Assembly (NCBI RefSeq): GCF_000971475.1
Contig: NZ_DF967527.1
Coordinates: 1 to 64,000 of the forward strand
Origin: Sulfuricella sp. T08
GTDB taxonomy: Bacteria > Pseudomonadota > Gammaproteobacteria > Burkholderiales > Sulfuricellaceae
DNA: 64,000 nucleotides
Reading direction: 5' to 3'
Below are positions 1 through 10,017 of this stretch, piece by piece. Position 1 is the first letter of the stretch. The number at the start of each line of letters is the position of its first letter. The notes below the pieces were generated by a model. It saw only the letters and a program-made list of their open reading frames with translations, was not told the DNA's origin and did not search any database. A program made the position numbers and the translations under genes.

Positions 1-88
1 GCTGCAAAACTGAGTTGTTTCATGGGCAATTTCAGTCGATTGATGATGTCCGCTATTTTACAGGTTCAGGAACTTGTTCAGGGCTTCC
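1..88 (-). mobile_element. End of an IS5-family insertion sequence (cut by window edge)
   Basis: The minus strand has an ATG at 23-21 that opens a reading frame beginning MKQLSFA, the usual start of IS5-family DDE transposases; only seven codons lie inside the window. Some 65 bp upstream of it, 73-88 reads outward as GGAAGCCCTGAACAAG on the minus strand, which matches the IS5 terminal repeat GGAAGGTGCGAACAAG at both ends (12 of 16). The next four bases, 89-92 (TTAG), fit the YTAR target site that IS5 elements duplicate. The element interrupts hsdR. The other end and the second copy of the target duplication lie outside the window, so the family call rests on this end only. Confidence 0.75.
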
Positions 89-666
89 TTAGGGAATGAC
101 AGCAAGGGCTCCGCCGATCCTTGCCCCTTGGGTTTCGGGTTGCGGTCAAAGCGGTACTGGTCAACCGCATCCTCCACCGATTGGGTGAAGTCAGTTTTCA
201 GTTCCACCGTGGCAATGGAAAGGCCGTTGAGGAACAGCACCAAGTCGATGGCGTTCTCGTTATGCAGCGAGTAACGCACTTGCCGCACCACCCGCAGGCG
301 GTTCTTCTGGTATTTAGCAACGGTTTCGGCGTTCATCGCCAGCGCCGGTTTGAACTGGCACAGGGATAACGGCTGACGCAGCCCCAGCAGTTCCACCCCA
401 TGCCGTAACACATCCAGTGTGCCACGGTCATCCAGCGACTTGCGTAGCCTGTCCAGCAACACCGCCTCGGCACTTGCGCCGTGGTTCTTGCTCAATGCCT
501 CCCACGCCTTGGGCTGGGTGTCCTGCACCCAAGTGATTACATCCGCCGGGAACAGGGCACGGGCACGGTCATATTGCGTGGCATCGCCCTCGGCATATAG
601 CCAGCCCTGCGCGGCTAGGGTGTCGCAGATTTCAGTCTCGAAGCTGATTTCCTTGTGCAGGCTCAT
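58..666 (-). pseudogene. hsdR: Type I restriction subunit HsdR, N-terminal fragment cut by an IS
   Basis: HsdR is the restriction and translocation subunit of type I systems, normally about 800-1100 residues. Only 202 residues are open here. They cover the HsdR_N nuclease domain with a PD-(D/E)XK core around residues 140-157 (IDLVLFLN...ATVELK). The frame is native through residue 192 (codon at 93-91); residues 193-202 and the stop are read from the IS end. No helicase motor remains in the window. The gene follows mazF by 9 bp in the hsdM-hsdS-mazE-mazF-hsdR run. Restriction by this system is therefore probably lost, unless the rest of hsdR resumes beyond the IS and the element can excise. 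The isolated nuclease domain is unlikely to cut DNA without its motor. Confidence 0.85.
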
Positions 667-675
667 CGGGTCGCC

Positions 676-990
676 CTAAGTCAACATTTCCAGCAACACG
701 GGATGCCATGCCGAGAGTTCGATCTCGCCCATCTTCCCGGCCAGACGGCGCTTGTCCACCGAGCGGATTTGGTCGAGCAAGATACGCGCCTGTTTACCAG
801 CAAATTTCACCTCCGGGCGGCAACCGAGCGGCTGCCCCTTGCTGGTTAGAGGCGCAATAATGACACGCGGCAGCGCGGCATTCAGATCATCCGGTGAGAC
901 CACCAAAGCGGGGCGCGTTTTTTTGATTTCCGTGCCGATAGTCGGGTCGAGGTTGACCCAATACACTTCACCGCGTTTTACCACGCCCAC
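676..990 (-). CDS. mazF: MazF/PemK-family endoribonuclease toxin
   Basis: This is a 104-residue PemK/MazF-fold toxin; relatives cleave mRNA at short sequence motifs and arrest growth. Family landmarks are visible: the start KRGEVYWVNLDPTIGTE, the strand TRPALVVSPDDLN, the conserved IIAPLTS, and the C-terminal DQIRSVDKRRL. The length is normal. Its start overlaps the end of the antitoxin gene by 13 bp, so the two are probably translationally coupled. The pair sits between hsdS and hsdR, an unusual place that may stabilise the restriction-modification locus. The cleavage sequence cannot be predicted from this. Confidence 0.9.
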   Translation of the reverse strand: MGVVKRGEVYWVNLDPTIGTEIKKTRPALVVSPDDLNAALPRVIIAPLTSKGQPLGCRPEVKFAGKQARILLDQIRSVDKRRLAGKMGEIELSAWHPVLLEMLT

Positions 991-1214
991 TCCTCGCTGT
1001 CTTCATCCACCGGCAAAGCCGCCAGTGGCTCCGCGTCCGTTTCCGGCTTGTAGCTATCGAACCAGCCCAAGCGCGGCGCGTTCACTGGCGCAATCACCAG
1101 GTTTTTGCCTTCCAGACGAATATCCACCTCGTCGCTCATCCCACAAGCCGCCAACAACGGAGCGGGAATGATGATCCCACGGGAATTTCCCACATTTCTC
1201 AAGCTAGTACGCAT
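978..1214 (-). CDS. mazE: MazE/AbrB-type antitoxin
   Basis: A 78-residue antitoxin with an N-terminal SpoVT/AbrB swapped-hairpin DNA-binding domain (LRNVGNSRGIIIPAPLL, residues 5-21) and an acidic, tryptophan-ending tail (DEDSEEWAW) of the kind that wraps the MazF toxin. A good ribosome-binding site, GGGAGG, lies just upstream of the ATG. It is the first gene after the palindrome at 1236-1252, which fits autoregulation by the MazEF complex. It overlaps mazF by 13 bp. Confidence 0.88.
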   Translation of the reverse strand: MRTSLRNVGNSRGIIIPAPLLAACGMSDEVDIRLEGKNLVIAPVNAPRLGWFDSYKPETDAEPLAALPVDEDSEEWAW

Positions 1215-1235
1215 GATGACCTCCCGAATAAAATA

Positions 1236-1252
1236 TTATAACTATGTTATAA
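1236..1252. promoter_or_regulatory. Perfect palindrome, likely mazEF operator
   Basis: TTATAAC-TAT-GTTATAA is a perfect inverted repeat with 7-bp arms and a 3-bp centre, AT-rich, 22 bp upstream of the mazE start and 7 bp beyond the end of hsdS. Its position suggests an operator over a promoter that lets mazEF be transcribed apart from hsdMS. Binding by MazE is an inference. Confidence 0.6.
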
Positions 1253-1259
1253 CAACTCG

Positions 1260-2576
1260 TCAGGAAAGTGCAAGCCCACGCACATCAATCTTGCCTGTTA
1301 CTGCTGCGGAAATCAGGGCGCTACGGCGTTCTTGCAGCAGGGCGATGGTGCGGTTGGCTTCGGTGGTGAGGGCGTCAAACTTTGCTACTTCGTTTTCGAG
1401 GAAGGCAACGATGGCTTGTTGCTCAGGTATAGGTGGGACAGGTGTCACTAATTTCTTTACATCAGCCATGCCAATTGTTTTGATCGTTGCACCAAAGGTA
1501 CACGCATCAAGGAATAGCTTCATAGTATTGAACACCCTCAATAGAAACAGGGCGTCAATTTTTTCTGAAGGACACCATGCGATTAGATGCTGAGAAACAG
1601 CCATTGGTCGTGTCGTGATTGCTGTTAACCCAATCGTTGCATCGCGAGTAAAAACGACTGCGCCCCCCGGGAGCATACGTGCTGATGAGTTAGTTAACCC
1701 GAGGTGATTTATTTGTACTGCTGTTTCTGAGATGTAGTCACAGACCGCTAACTGTTTTGAATCATTTAGTGACACCCAAGGAATATCGCAATCCTCCCAG
1801 TACGCTGGAACTTGTTTCGATGGGGTATGACCACTTTCGAGTCTCGCCACATCCTTTACTCGGCGAACCTCCCAATGCGCCGGAACTTCGCCCAACCACT
1901 CGATTCCGGAATCTTTCATCGGGGCATTGGGGTTCAGCCCCTTGGTGACGGCGTGGGAAATCACTGCCTGCCGTTTTTCCGCCAGTAGTTCAACCAGCCG
2001 CTGCTGCTCGGCAATCAAGGCATCAATCTTCCCCGTCTCGCGGTCAAGGAAGGCAGCGATCGTGTGTTGCTCAGCAAGGAGTGGGAGTGTGCAGGACAGA
2101 CTGCCAAAAACATCAGGATAAAGTCGAAGACGAGAATCAATTACCCCGCTTGAAAACGCTTTAAAATAGAGCGTGTACAAGTCGGTGCGAACAAGATAGT
2201 TCAAGAAAATTGGCGCACTTCCATCAATCACATGAAATACGCAGTAGGCAGGGCTAACAATTCCATTGTAAGAGGAAAAAGCCAATCCACGATTCCACGC
2301 AAGCATGATATTCATTACGAGGTCGTCAGGATGGCAGATTTTATAGCCCTCTAATGACTCTGCTCTGCTCAAGTGATCGCCTGCATCAACTATTTCTGAG
2401 CGTGGGCTAACGCCAGTATATGCCGACACGGAAAGCAAAGTTTCCGTGCCACATCCAGAACGTTCATCACGTTCTTTGAAGACCTGCTTGAAGCGCCTTA
2501 CTTCCCAATGCCCCGGCACCTCCCCCAGCCACTCCACGCCGCTGTCCTTGTACTCGGGATAACGCGGCAAGCTCAT
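1260..2576 (-). CDS. hsdS: Type I restriction-modification specificity subunit HsdS
   Basis: The 438-residue specificity subunit reads the two halves of a bipartite DNA target for the HsdM2S methylase. Two target-recognition domains can be seen, each opened by almost the same sequence: [18 protein letters not shown] near residue 11 and [18 protein letters not shown] near residue 222. Each ends in a helical spacer ([20 protein letters not shown] and [20 protein letters not shown]). The length is typical and the frame is intact. It overlaps hsdM by 4 bp. The target sequence cannot be read from the protein. A solitary functional methylase is possible even though hsdR is broken. Confidence 0.93.
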   Translation of the reverse strand: MSLPRYPEYKDSGVEWLGEVPGHWEVRRFKQVFKERDERSGCGTETLLSVSAYTGVSPRSEIVDAGDHLSRAESLEGYKICHPDDLVMNIMLAWNRGLAFSSYNGIVSPAYCVFHVIDGSAPIFLNYLVRTDLYTLYFKAFSSGVIDSRLRLYPDVFGSLSCTLPLLAEQHTIAAFLDRETGKIDALIAEQQRLVELLAEKRQAVISHAVTKGLNPNAPMKDSGIEWLGEVPAHWEVRRVKDVARLESGHTPSKQVPAYWEDCDIPWVSLNDSKQLAVCDYISETAVQINHLGLTNSSARMLPGGAVVFTRDATIGLTAITTRPMAVSQHLIAWCPSEKIDALFLLRVFNTMKLFLDACTFGATIKTIGMADVKKLVTPVPPIPEQQAIVAFLENEVAKFDALTTEANRTIALLQERRSALISAAVTGKIDVRGLALS

Positions 2577-4318
2577 GCGCTCAGTCCCGCGATCATGGTC
2601 AGAATCCGGTCAGTGCATTGCTTCAAATCGGAATCAATCTCCGCCAGCGGGCGCGGCGGCGCGAACACGTAGAAGTGGCGGTTGAACGGAATTTCGTAGC
2701 CTACCTTGGTTTTCTCGTGGTCTATCCACGCATCTGGCGCATGGGGCAGCACTTCGCGCTTGAAGTAGCTTGCCACGTCTTCCGCGAGCGGCACGTTCTC
2801 GGTGTCGCGCAAGCTGCTGTCCGGCTGCGGCTTGCCCTTCAGCTTGCCTTTTTCACACAGCATGATTTTGCCAGCCTCATCGCGCAGCGGTCGTTCCACG
2901 GTGATGGTGTGGTAGCCGAAGTCTTCATTCTTGAAGATGCGCGAGATAGGCTTGCCATCCTGCTCGGCTTCGACAAAGCTGCCGAATAGCCGTGTTACCT
3001 CGGCGATATGTTCATCGCTCATTTCCTTGCGCTTGCTACCCAGGCTTTTACGCATCTTCTGCCAGAAGGCGGATGCGTCGATTAGCTGCAACAGCCCCTT
3101 GCGGTGTTCCGGCTTGCGGTTGGAGAGTATCCAAACATAGGTGCTGATGCCGGTGTTATAGAACATGTCAGTAGGCAGGCCGATGATGGCCTCCACCAAG
3201 TCGTTCTCCAGTACATAGCGGCGGATTTCAGATTCGCCTGACCCGGCACCACCTGTGAACAGGGGGGAACCATTGAGCACGATACCGAAGCGACTACCGC
3301 CGTCCACGGCGGGGCGCATCTTGCTGATGAGGTGGAGCAGGAACAGCAACGAGCCATCAGAGACACGGGGCAGGCCGGGGCCGAAGCGACCGCTATAGCC
3401 CTGGCTTTCGTATTCCTTGCGTATTTCCTTCTCGACCTTTTTCCATTCCACGCCAAACGGTGGATTGGAGAGCATGTAGTCGAATTTCCTGTGCGGGTGT
3501 CCGTCATCCGAGAGGGTGTTGCCTGCCACGATGTTGGCAACTTCCTGGCCCTTAATGAGCATGTCGGCCTTACAGATGGCGTAGGACTCGTCGTTCAGCT
3601 CCTGCCCGAACATGCTGAGCCGCGCCTGTGGGTTATGTTCCTCCAGGTATTCACCTGCAATAGACAACATGCCTCCCGTGCCTGCCGTTGGGTCGTAGAT
3701 GGTACGTACCACGCCGGACTTAGATAGCACCTCGTCGTCCTCAATGAACAGCAGGTTGACCATCAGGCGGATGACTTCACGGGGGGTGAAGTGCTCCCCG
3801 GCAGTTTCGTTGGAGATTTCAGCGAACTTGCGGATCAGCTCCTCAAATACCAGACCCATCTGCGAGTTGCTGACCGCCTCAGGGTGCAGGTCGATATTGG
3901 AAAACTTCTCCGCGATCTGATAGAGCAAACCAGCCTTGGTCAGACGGTCAACCTGAGTGTAGAAGTCGAAGCGTTCAAAAATGTCCCGCACCGCCGGGGA
4001 GAATGCCTGTATGTAGGAGTAGAGATTTTCACCGATGTGGTCCTGGTCACCCATCAGCTTCTTCATGTCCAGCGGCGAGGTGTTGTAGAAGCTCTGCCCG
4101 GCTTTGCGTAACAGGAACGGCTCAGGGTTCAGACCGGCTTTTTGTTGTTTGGTATATTCGGCCAGCACGGCAACCTTGGTGGATTCCAGTACGCAGTCCA
4201 GACGGCGCAGTACAGTAAAGGGCAGAATCACCTTGCCGTATTCAGATTGCTTGTAGTCGCCACGCAGCAGGTCAGCAACTGACCAGATGAAGGAGGAGAG
4301 TGCTTGTTGGTTCATCAA
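2573..4318 (-). CDS. hsdM: Type I restriction-modification methyltransferase HsdM
   Basis: A 581-residue N6-adenine DNA methyltransferase. It has the N-terminal helical HsdM_N domain ([21 protein letters not shown]), the SAM-binding motif [10 protein letters not shown] and the catalytic motif NPPFG. It is first in the minus-strand hsdM-hsdS-mazE-mazF-hsdR order. Two ATG codons in a row open the gene; either could be used. HsdM and HsdS look complete, so methylation at the target of this system is expected even though restriction is probably lost. Confidence 0.95.
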   Translation of the reverse strand: MMNQQALSSFIWSVADLLRGDYKQSEYGKVILPFTVLRRLDCVLESTKVAVLAEYTKQQKAGLNPEPFLLRKAGQSFYNTSPLDMKKLMGDQDHIGENLYSYIQAFSPAVRDIFERFDFYTQVDRLTKAGLLYQIAEKFSNIDLHPEAVSNSQMGLVFEELIRKFAEISNETAGEHFTPREVIRLMVNLLFIEDDEVLSKSGVVRTIYDPTAGTGGMLSIAGEYLEEHNPQARLSMFGQELNDESYAICKADMLIKGQEVANIVAGNTLSDDGHPHRKFDYMLSNPPFGVEWKKVEKEIRKEYESQGYSGRFGPGLPRVSDGSLLFLLHLISKMRPAVDGGSRFGIVLNGSPLFTGGAGSGESEIRRYVLENDLVEAIIGLPTDMFYNTGISTYVWILSNRKPEHRKGLLQLIDASAFWQKMRKSLGSKRKEMSDEHIAEVTRLFGSFVEAEQDGKPISRIFKNEDFGYHTITVERPLRDEAGKIMLCEKGKLKGKPQPDSSLRDTENVPLAEDVASYFKREVLPHAPDAWIDHEKTKVGYEIPFNRHFYVFAPPRPLAEIDSDLKQCTDRILTMIAGLSA

Positions 4319-4353
4319 TATGCCTGTAATTATTCTTTGTATGACACAGGATT

Positions 4354-4527
4354 ATGCCTACTCTGGGTGATTTGAGCGAGATAAAGCAGCAACCTGCCTC
4401 GATTGAAACGGGATGGGCCAATGGGATGGTGATTGTTTACGGTTTTTCGGTAGGCCGCCGAAGGATATCCTTACAGGAGGCGGGTACTATTTACCAGGGT
4501 GAGGATCTGGCGAAGAAGTTGGGTTGA
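4354..4527 (+). CDS. Possible small ORF of unknown function
   Basis: A 57-codon frame starting MPTLGDLSEIKQQ and ending EDLAKKLG, divergent from hsdM. Its composition looks protein-like (WANGMVIVYGFSVGRR) and its stop overlaps the -35 element in front of the DUF6516 gene, so the two could be one unit. There is no strong ribosome-binding site and I recognise no family. It could equally be the remnant of a longer gene or chance. Confidence 0.3.
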   Translation: MPTLGDLSEIKQQPASIETGWANGMVIVYGFSVGRRRISLQEAGTIYQGEDLAKKLG

Positions 4528-4552
4528 CAGTATTATATATTGTTGGCATTAT
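4524..4552 (+). promoter_or_regulatory. Sigma-70 promoter before the DUF6516 gene
   Basis: TTGACA at 4524-4529, a 17-bp spacer, then CATTAT at 4547-4552. The -10 element touches the ATG at 4551, so transcription would start near 4558-4560. That favours translation from the next in-frame ATG at 4560, giving a transcript with almost no leader. Confidence 0.5.
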
Positions 4553-4847
4553 GGACAACATGAAGGCCGATCTGATTACCCGTTTTCGCAACATTTCCGA
4601 GGACGGCACGGGGATTGAAATGGTAATCTGGCTTGTGCATGAGTCGGTGCCGCCATCAGAACATAAGTACAAATACCGGCTGGTCTATATTGAAAATGGG
4701 TGTCGTGTGGTGGGCTTTGACAACGAGCGCGGCAAAGGCGATCACAAGCATGTGGGTAACGTGGAAATGCCCTATGTGTTTGCCACCCCTGACAGGCTGG
4801 TTGATGATTTTATCGAGGAGGTTGAGCGATGGAAGCAAGGACATTGA
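4551..4847 (+). CDS. DUF6516-family protein, putative toxin
   Basis: About 98 residues. The family signature is visible: MVIWLV, HKYKYRLVYIENGCRVVGFDNE, and GKGDHKH. Members are usually found directly before a helix-turn-helix gene and are treated as the toxin half of a toxin-antitoxin-like pair; the mechanism is not established as far as I know. The downstream HTH gene overlaps it by 19 bp. I start it at ATG 4551, with ATG 4560 (MKADLITRF) as a good alternative because the promoter overlaps 4551. It stands in the accessory block next to tRNA-Leu. Confidence 0.72.
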   Translation: MDNMKADLITRFRNISEDGTGIEMVIWLVHESVPPSEHKYKYRLVYIENGCRVVGFDNERGKGDHKHVGNVEMPYVFATPDRLVDDFIEEVERWKQGH

Positions 4848-5188
4848 CTATTAACATGCGACCGGATTGGCAAGGGGCATTGCGGCACGCTGCGAAGTCC
4901 GCTTTTCAGGCCAACGCCTACCAGGGCGAAACGCTCAACTTTGATTCTCCAGCCGCATTTTTCTCACATCTGACAGAACGGCGTTGGGTGTTGATAAATG
5001 CTCTGCAGGGTTCTGGGGAATTGCCTGTGCGCGAGTTGGCCCGGAGGGTTGGACGCGACGTAAAACGAGTCCATGAAGACGCCAGCGTCCTGGTCGATCT
5101 CGGACTGGTGGAGCGCACTTCTCGCGGGGGCTTGCTCTGCCCGTTCGCAGATATTCATGTGGATATGCACTTGAGCCACGCTGCGTAG
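4829..5188 (+). CDS. HTH DNA-binding protein, putative antitoxin partner of DUF6516 (HVO_A0114-like)
   Basis: A 119-residue protein with a winged helix-turn-helix at about residues 47-100: LTERRWVLINALQGSGELPVR, ELARRVGRDVKRVHED, LVDLGLVERT. This matches the MarR-like HTH proteins that accompany DUF6516 genes. It overlaps its partner by 19 bp, which implies coupled translation. It probably represses the pair and neutralises the partner; both roles are inferred from context. A weak terminator-like hairpin follows at 5245-5274. Confidence 0.72.
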   Translation: MEARTLTINMRPDWQGALRHAAKSAFQANAYQGETLNFDSPAAFFSHLTERRWVLINALQGSGELPVRELARRVGRDVKRVHEDASVLVDLGLVERTSRGGLLCPFADIHVDMHLSHAA

Positions 5189-5244
5189 CGGCAAGGTTCC
5201 GGCGCACCGGCGCTTTTCACAAGTCTTTTGGCTTCTGCGCTAAT

Positions 5245-5274
5245 CCACCTGCTTCAGTAGGTGGTGGTTTGTTT
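5245..5274 (+). terminator. Terminator-like hairpin after the DUF6516/HTH pair
   Basis: CCACCT (5245-5250) pairs with AGGTGG (5259-5264) around an 8-nt loop and is followed by TGGTTTGTTT. The stem is short and the T run is interrupted, so this is a weak Rho-independent terminator at best. Confidence 0.4.
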
Positions 5275-5284
5275 GTGCGATGGC

Positions 5285-5300
5285 TGCGCAAATTTGCGCA
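5285..5300. repeat. Perfect 16-bp palindrome
   Basis: TGCGCAAATTTGCGCA is fully self-complementary and lies between the HTH gene and the tRNA-Leu 3' end. It may be a binding site or part of the junction between the accessory block and the chromosome. No function can be assigned. Confidence 0.45.
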
Positions 5301-5364
5301 AAATTTCGGGCAAAAAATGGGAATAACGGATTATATGGAAGTAGAGGTAACAGCTTGAATTACT

Positions 5365-5451
5365 TGGTGCCGGGAGCCGGAATCGAACCGGCACGCTATT
5401 GCTAGCGCGGGATTTTGAGTCCCGTGCGTCTACCAGTTCCGCCATCCCGGC
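5365..5451 (-). tRNA. tRNA-Leu (anticodon CAA)
   Basis: An 87-nt type II tRNA with encoded CCA. The acceptor arms GCCGGGA and TCCCGGC pair fully. The anticodon stem CGGGA/TCCCG encloses the loop CTCAAAA, giving anticodon CAA, which reads UUG. The long variable arm CGCTAGCAATAGCG identifies leucine, and GGTTCGATTCC is the T arm. Its 3' end faces the accessory block at 1-5.2 kb, a common arrangement for islands integrated at tRNA genes. Confidence 0.97.
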
Positions 5452-5532
5452 TGGAAGTCCGGATGAAACATCCTGACTGTCTGGAAGTCGCGAATTATCA
5501 ACCAAAAACATTTTCCCGGCAAGTTTCTTCGC

Positions 5533-7661
<2,129 letters not shown>

Positions 7662-7700
7662 TAAAATGCCACGTTATTTTTTCATGATGGAGAACCGAAT

Positions 7701-8027
7701 ATGCTGATTAGTCTTGCACATGCCGCCGATGGTGCACCGGCCGATATGATGGGCAGCCTGCAACAGTTCCTGCCCTTGATCGTAATTTTCGCACTGTTCT
7801 ACTTCATGATGATCCGCCCGCAGATGAAGCGCGCCAAGGAGCAGAAGAACATGATTGAGTCGCTGCAAAAGGGCGACGAAGTGGTTACCGCCGGTGGCGA
7901 AGTGGGCAAGGTGGCGAAAGTGAGTACTGCCTACGTCGGCCTGGAAGTTGCCCCGAATGTGGTGATCAATGTACAAAAGTCGGCGATTACGACCCTGCTG
8001 CCAAAGGGCACGATCAAGGATATCTAA
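7701..8027 (+). CDS. yajC: Sec translocon accessory subunit YajC
   Basis: A 108-residue inner-membrane protein with one transmembrane helix near residues 20-37 (QFLPLIVIFALFYFMMIRPQ) and the conserved cytoplasmic segment GDEVVTAGGEVGKV. YajC associates with SecDF next to SecYEG. The gene lies between tgt and secD, as in many Proteobacteria. A GGAG ribosome-binding site precedes the ATG. Confidence 0.96.
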   Translation: MLISLAHAADGAPADMMGSLQQFLPLIVIFALFYFMMIRPQMKRAKEQKNMIESLQKGDEVVTAGGEVGKVAKVSTAYVGLEVAPNVVINVQKSAITTLLPKGTIKDI

Positions 8028-8098
8028 GTTGCGAGTGAGGGGTGAGGTGTCTACCTTCCCTCTTCACCCCTGACTCCTCATCCCTCACGGAGTTTTGA

Positions 8099-9916
8099 AT
8101 GAACCGTTATCCCCTGTGGAAATATCTTGTCATCGCGGTAGCGATGCTGTCCGGCCTGATTTTCACCCTGCCCAATTTCTTCGGCGAGTCGCCCGCAGTC
8201 CAGGTTTCACCGATGCGCGGCATGACCAAGGTGGACCAGGGGCTGATGAAGCAGGTCGAGGATGTGCTGAAGAAAAATAATTTAGCCAATCAAGGCATCA
8301 CGTTCGACTCCTCCGGCGTGAAGGTGCGATTTGCAGATGCCGACACCCAGATCAAGGCCAAGGATATTCTCCAGTCAAATCTCGGGGAGAACTTCGTGGT
8401 GGCGCTTAATCTGCTGTCGAGCGCCCCCAAGTGGCTTTCCAACCTGGGCGCACTGCCGATGTACCTCGGCCTGGACTTGCGCGGCGGGGTGCACTTCCTG
8501 CTGCAGGTGGACATGAAGGGTGCAATCACCAAGGCACTCGATCGTTATAACGGCGATATCCGCACCAGCTTGCGCGAGAAAAAAATCGCTTATGCGGGCA
8601 TTTCCCGGCAGGACCAAGCGGTGGAGATCAAGTTCCGCGATGCCGAATCACGCCAGAAGGCGATGGATGAGCTGCAGAAGACCTCGCCGGATCTGCTGCT
8701 GAAGGAAGTCGAAGATGGTTCCGAATTCAAGCTGGTAGCCACGCTTAAGCTGGGGGCGCAGAAGCGCATTCAGGAATTTGCCCTGCAGCAGAACATTACC
8801 ACCCTGCGCAATCGTATCAATGAACTTGGCGTGGCCGAGCCGATCATCCAGCAGCAGGGCATAGACCGCGTCGTGGTGCAGTTGCCCGGCGTGCAGGATA
8901 CCGCCAAGGCCAAGGACATTCTCGGCCGTACCGCCACCCTGGAAATCCGCATGGTGGACGAGGAGCATGACGTGACGGCCGCAGTGCAGAGTGGCCAGAT
9001 TCCTTTCGGCAGCGAGCTGTATACCGAACGTAAGGGTCTGCCATTATTGGTGAAGAAGGGCGTGGTACTGACCGGTGATTACATCAGCGATGCGCAACCC
9101 GGCTTCGAAGGGCAAAGCGGCGAACCGGCCGTACATCTCAACCTGGATGGCCGCGGTGCCCGCATCTTCAAGCAACTGACGCGCGATAACGTGGGCAAGC
9201 GCATGGCGATTCTGCTGATAGAAAAAGGCAAAGGCGAAGTGATCACCGCTCCGGTGATCCGCGAGGAGATCGGCGGCGGCAGGGTACAGATTTCTGGTCG
9301 CATGACTACAATGGAAGCCAGTGACGTGGCGCTGTTGCTGCGTGCCGGCGCGTTGGCTGCGCCGATGGATATCATCGAGGAGCGTACCGTCGGACCGAGT
9401 ATGGGCGCGGAGAACATCGCCAAGGGCTTCAATTCCAATGTCTACGGTTTTGTCGCCATCGCCGCCTTCATGATGTTCTACTACCGGTTTTTCGGCATGG
9501 TTTCGACGGCGGCACTGGCCGTCAACGTGTTTCTGCTGGTGGCGATGCTTTCACTGCTGCAAGCCACCCTGACCCTGCCTGGCATGGCGGGTATCGCCTT
9601 GACGGTGGGTATGGCGATCGACTCCAACGTGCTTATCAACGAGCGCATCCGCGAGGAACTCAGGAATGGCTCCTCGCCGCAGGCGGCTATCCATGCCGGC
9701 TACGAGCGGGCATTTGCCACCATTCTCGATTCCAATATCACCACCTTGATCGCCGGTGTGGCGCTGTTCTGGCTGGGTTCCGGTCCGGTGCGCGGGTTTG
9801 CGGTGGTGTTGTGCCTCGGCATTCTGACTTCGATGTTTAGCGCTGTGGTGGTGTCGCGCGGTATCGTCAACCTGACCTACGGACGCAAAGCCAGGCTGGA
9901 AAAGGTTTCAATTTAA
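8099..9916 (+). CDS. secD: Protein translocase subunit SecD
   Basis: A 605-residue RND-family membrane protein that uses the proton gradient to help pull exported proteins through the Sec channel. It has an N-terminal transmembrane helix (LVIAVAMLSGLIFTL), the first periplasmic signature YLGLDLRGGVHFLLQVDM, a large periplasmic domain, and five C-terminal helices with the motif GMAIDSNVLINERIREEL. The length is typical for betaproteobacteria. secF follows after about 100 bp that hold a 56-nt dispersed repeat. Confidence 0.97.
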   Translation: MNRYPLWKYLVIAVAMLSGLIFTLPNFFGESPAVQVSPMRGMTKVDQGLMKQVEDVLKKNNLANQGITFDSSGVKVRFADADTQIKAKDILQSNLGENFVVALNLLSSAPKWLSNLGALPMYLGLDLRGGVHFLLQVDMKGAITKALDRYNGDIRTSLREKKIAYAGISRQDQAVEIKFRDAESRQKAMDELQKTSPDLLLKEVEDGSEFKLVATLKLGAQKRIQEFALQQNITTLRNRINELGVAEPIIQQQGIDRVVVQLPGVQDTAKAKDILGRTATLEIRMVDEEHDVTAAVQSGQIPFGSELYTERKGLPLLVKKGVVLTGDYISDAQPGFEGQSGEPAVHLNLDGRGARIFKQLTRDNVGKRMAILLIEKGKGEVITAPVIREEIGGGRVQISGRMTTMEASDVALLLRAGALAAPMDIIEERTVGPSMGAENIAKGFNSNVYGFVAIAAFMMFYYRFFGMVSTAALAVNVFLLVAMLSLLQATLTLPGMAGIALTVGMAIDSNVLINERIREELRNGSSPQAAIHAGYERAFATILDSNITTLIAGVALFWLGSGPVRGFAVVLCLGILTSMFSAVVVSRGIVNLTYGRKARLEKVSI

Positions 9917-9920
9917 AACA

Positions 9921-9976
9921 AGCGCCTTTTACGTTTGCTCCCTCTCCCACGAGTGGGAGAGGGTTGGGGAGAGGGA
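9921..9976 (-). repeat. 56-nt dispersed repeat between secD and secF
   Basis: Read on the minus strand, this copy is nearly identical to 24550-24605 inside xseB. It runs from CCCTCTCCCCAACCCTCTCC through a short hairpin (CTCCCactcgtGGGAG) to GCAAACGT and GGCGCT. Flanks beyond the CCCTCTCCCC core match as well, so the mobile unit is longer than the hairpin alone. Confidence 0.75.
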
Positions 9977-10017
9977 AGCCCGCCGCAACGAGTAGTCAGG
10001 ATTTTCAAGGAAAAAAT

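Noticed and set aside
5452-5532. preQ1 riboswitch ahead of queA
   Set aside because: Only 81 bp separate tRNA-Leu from queA, and I see no short pseudoknot with the conserved A-rich tail.
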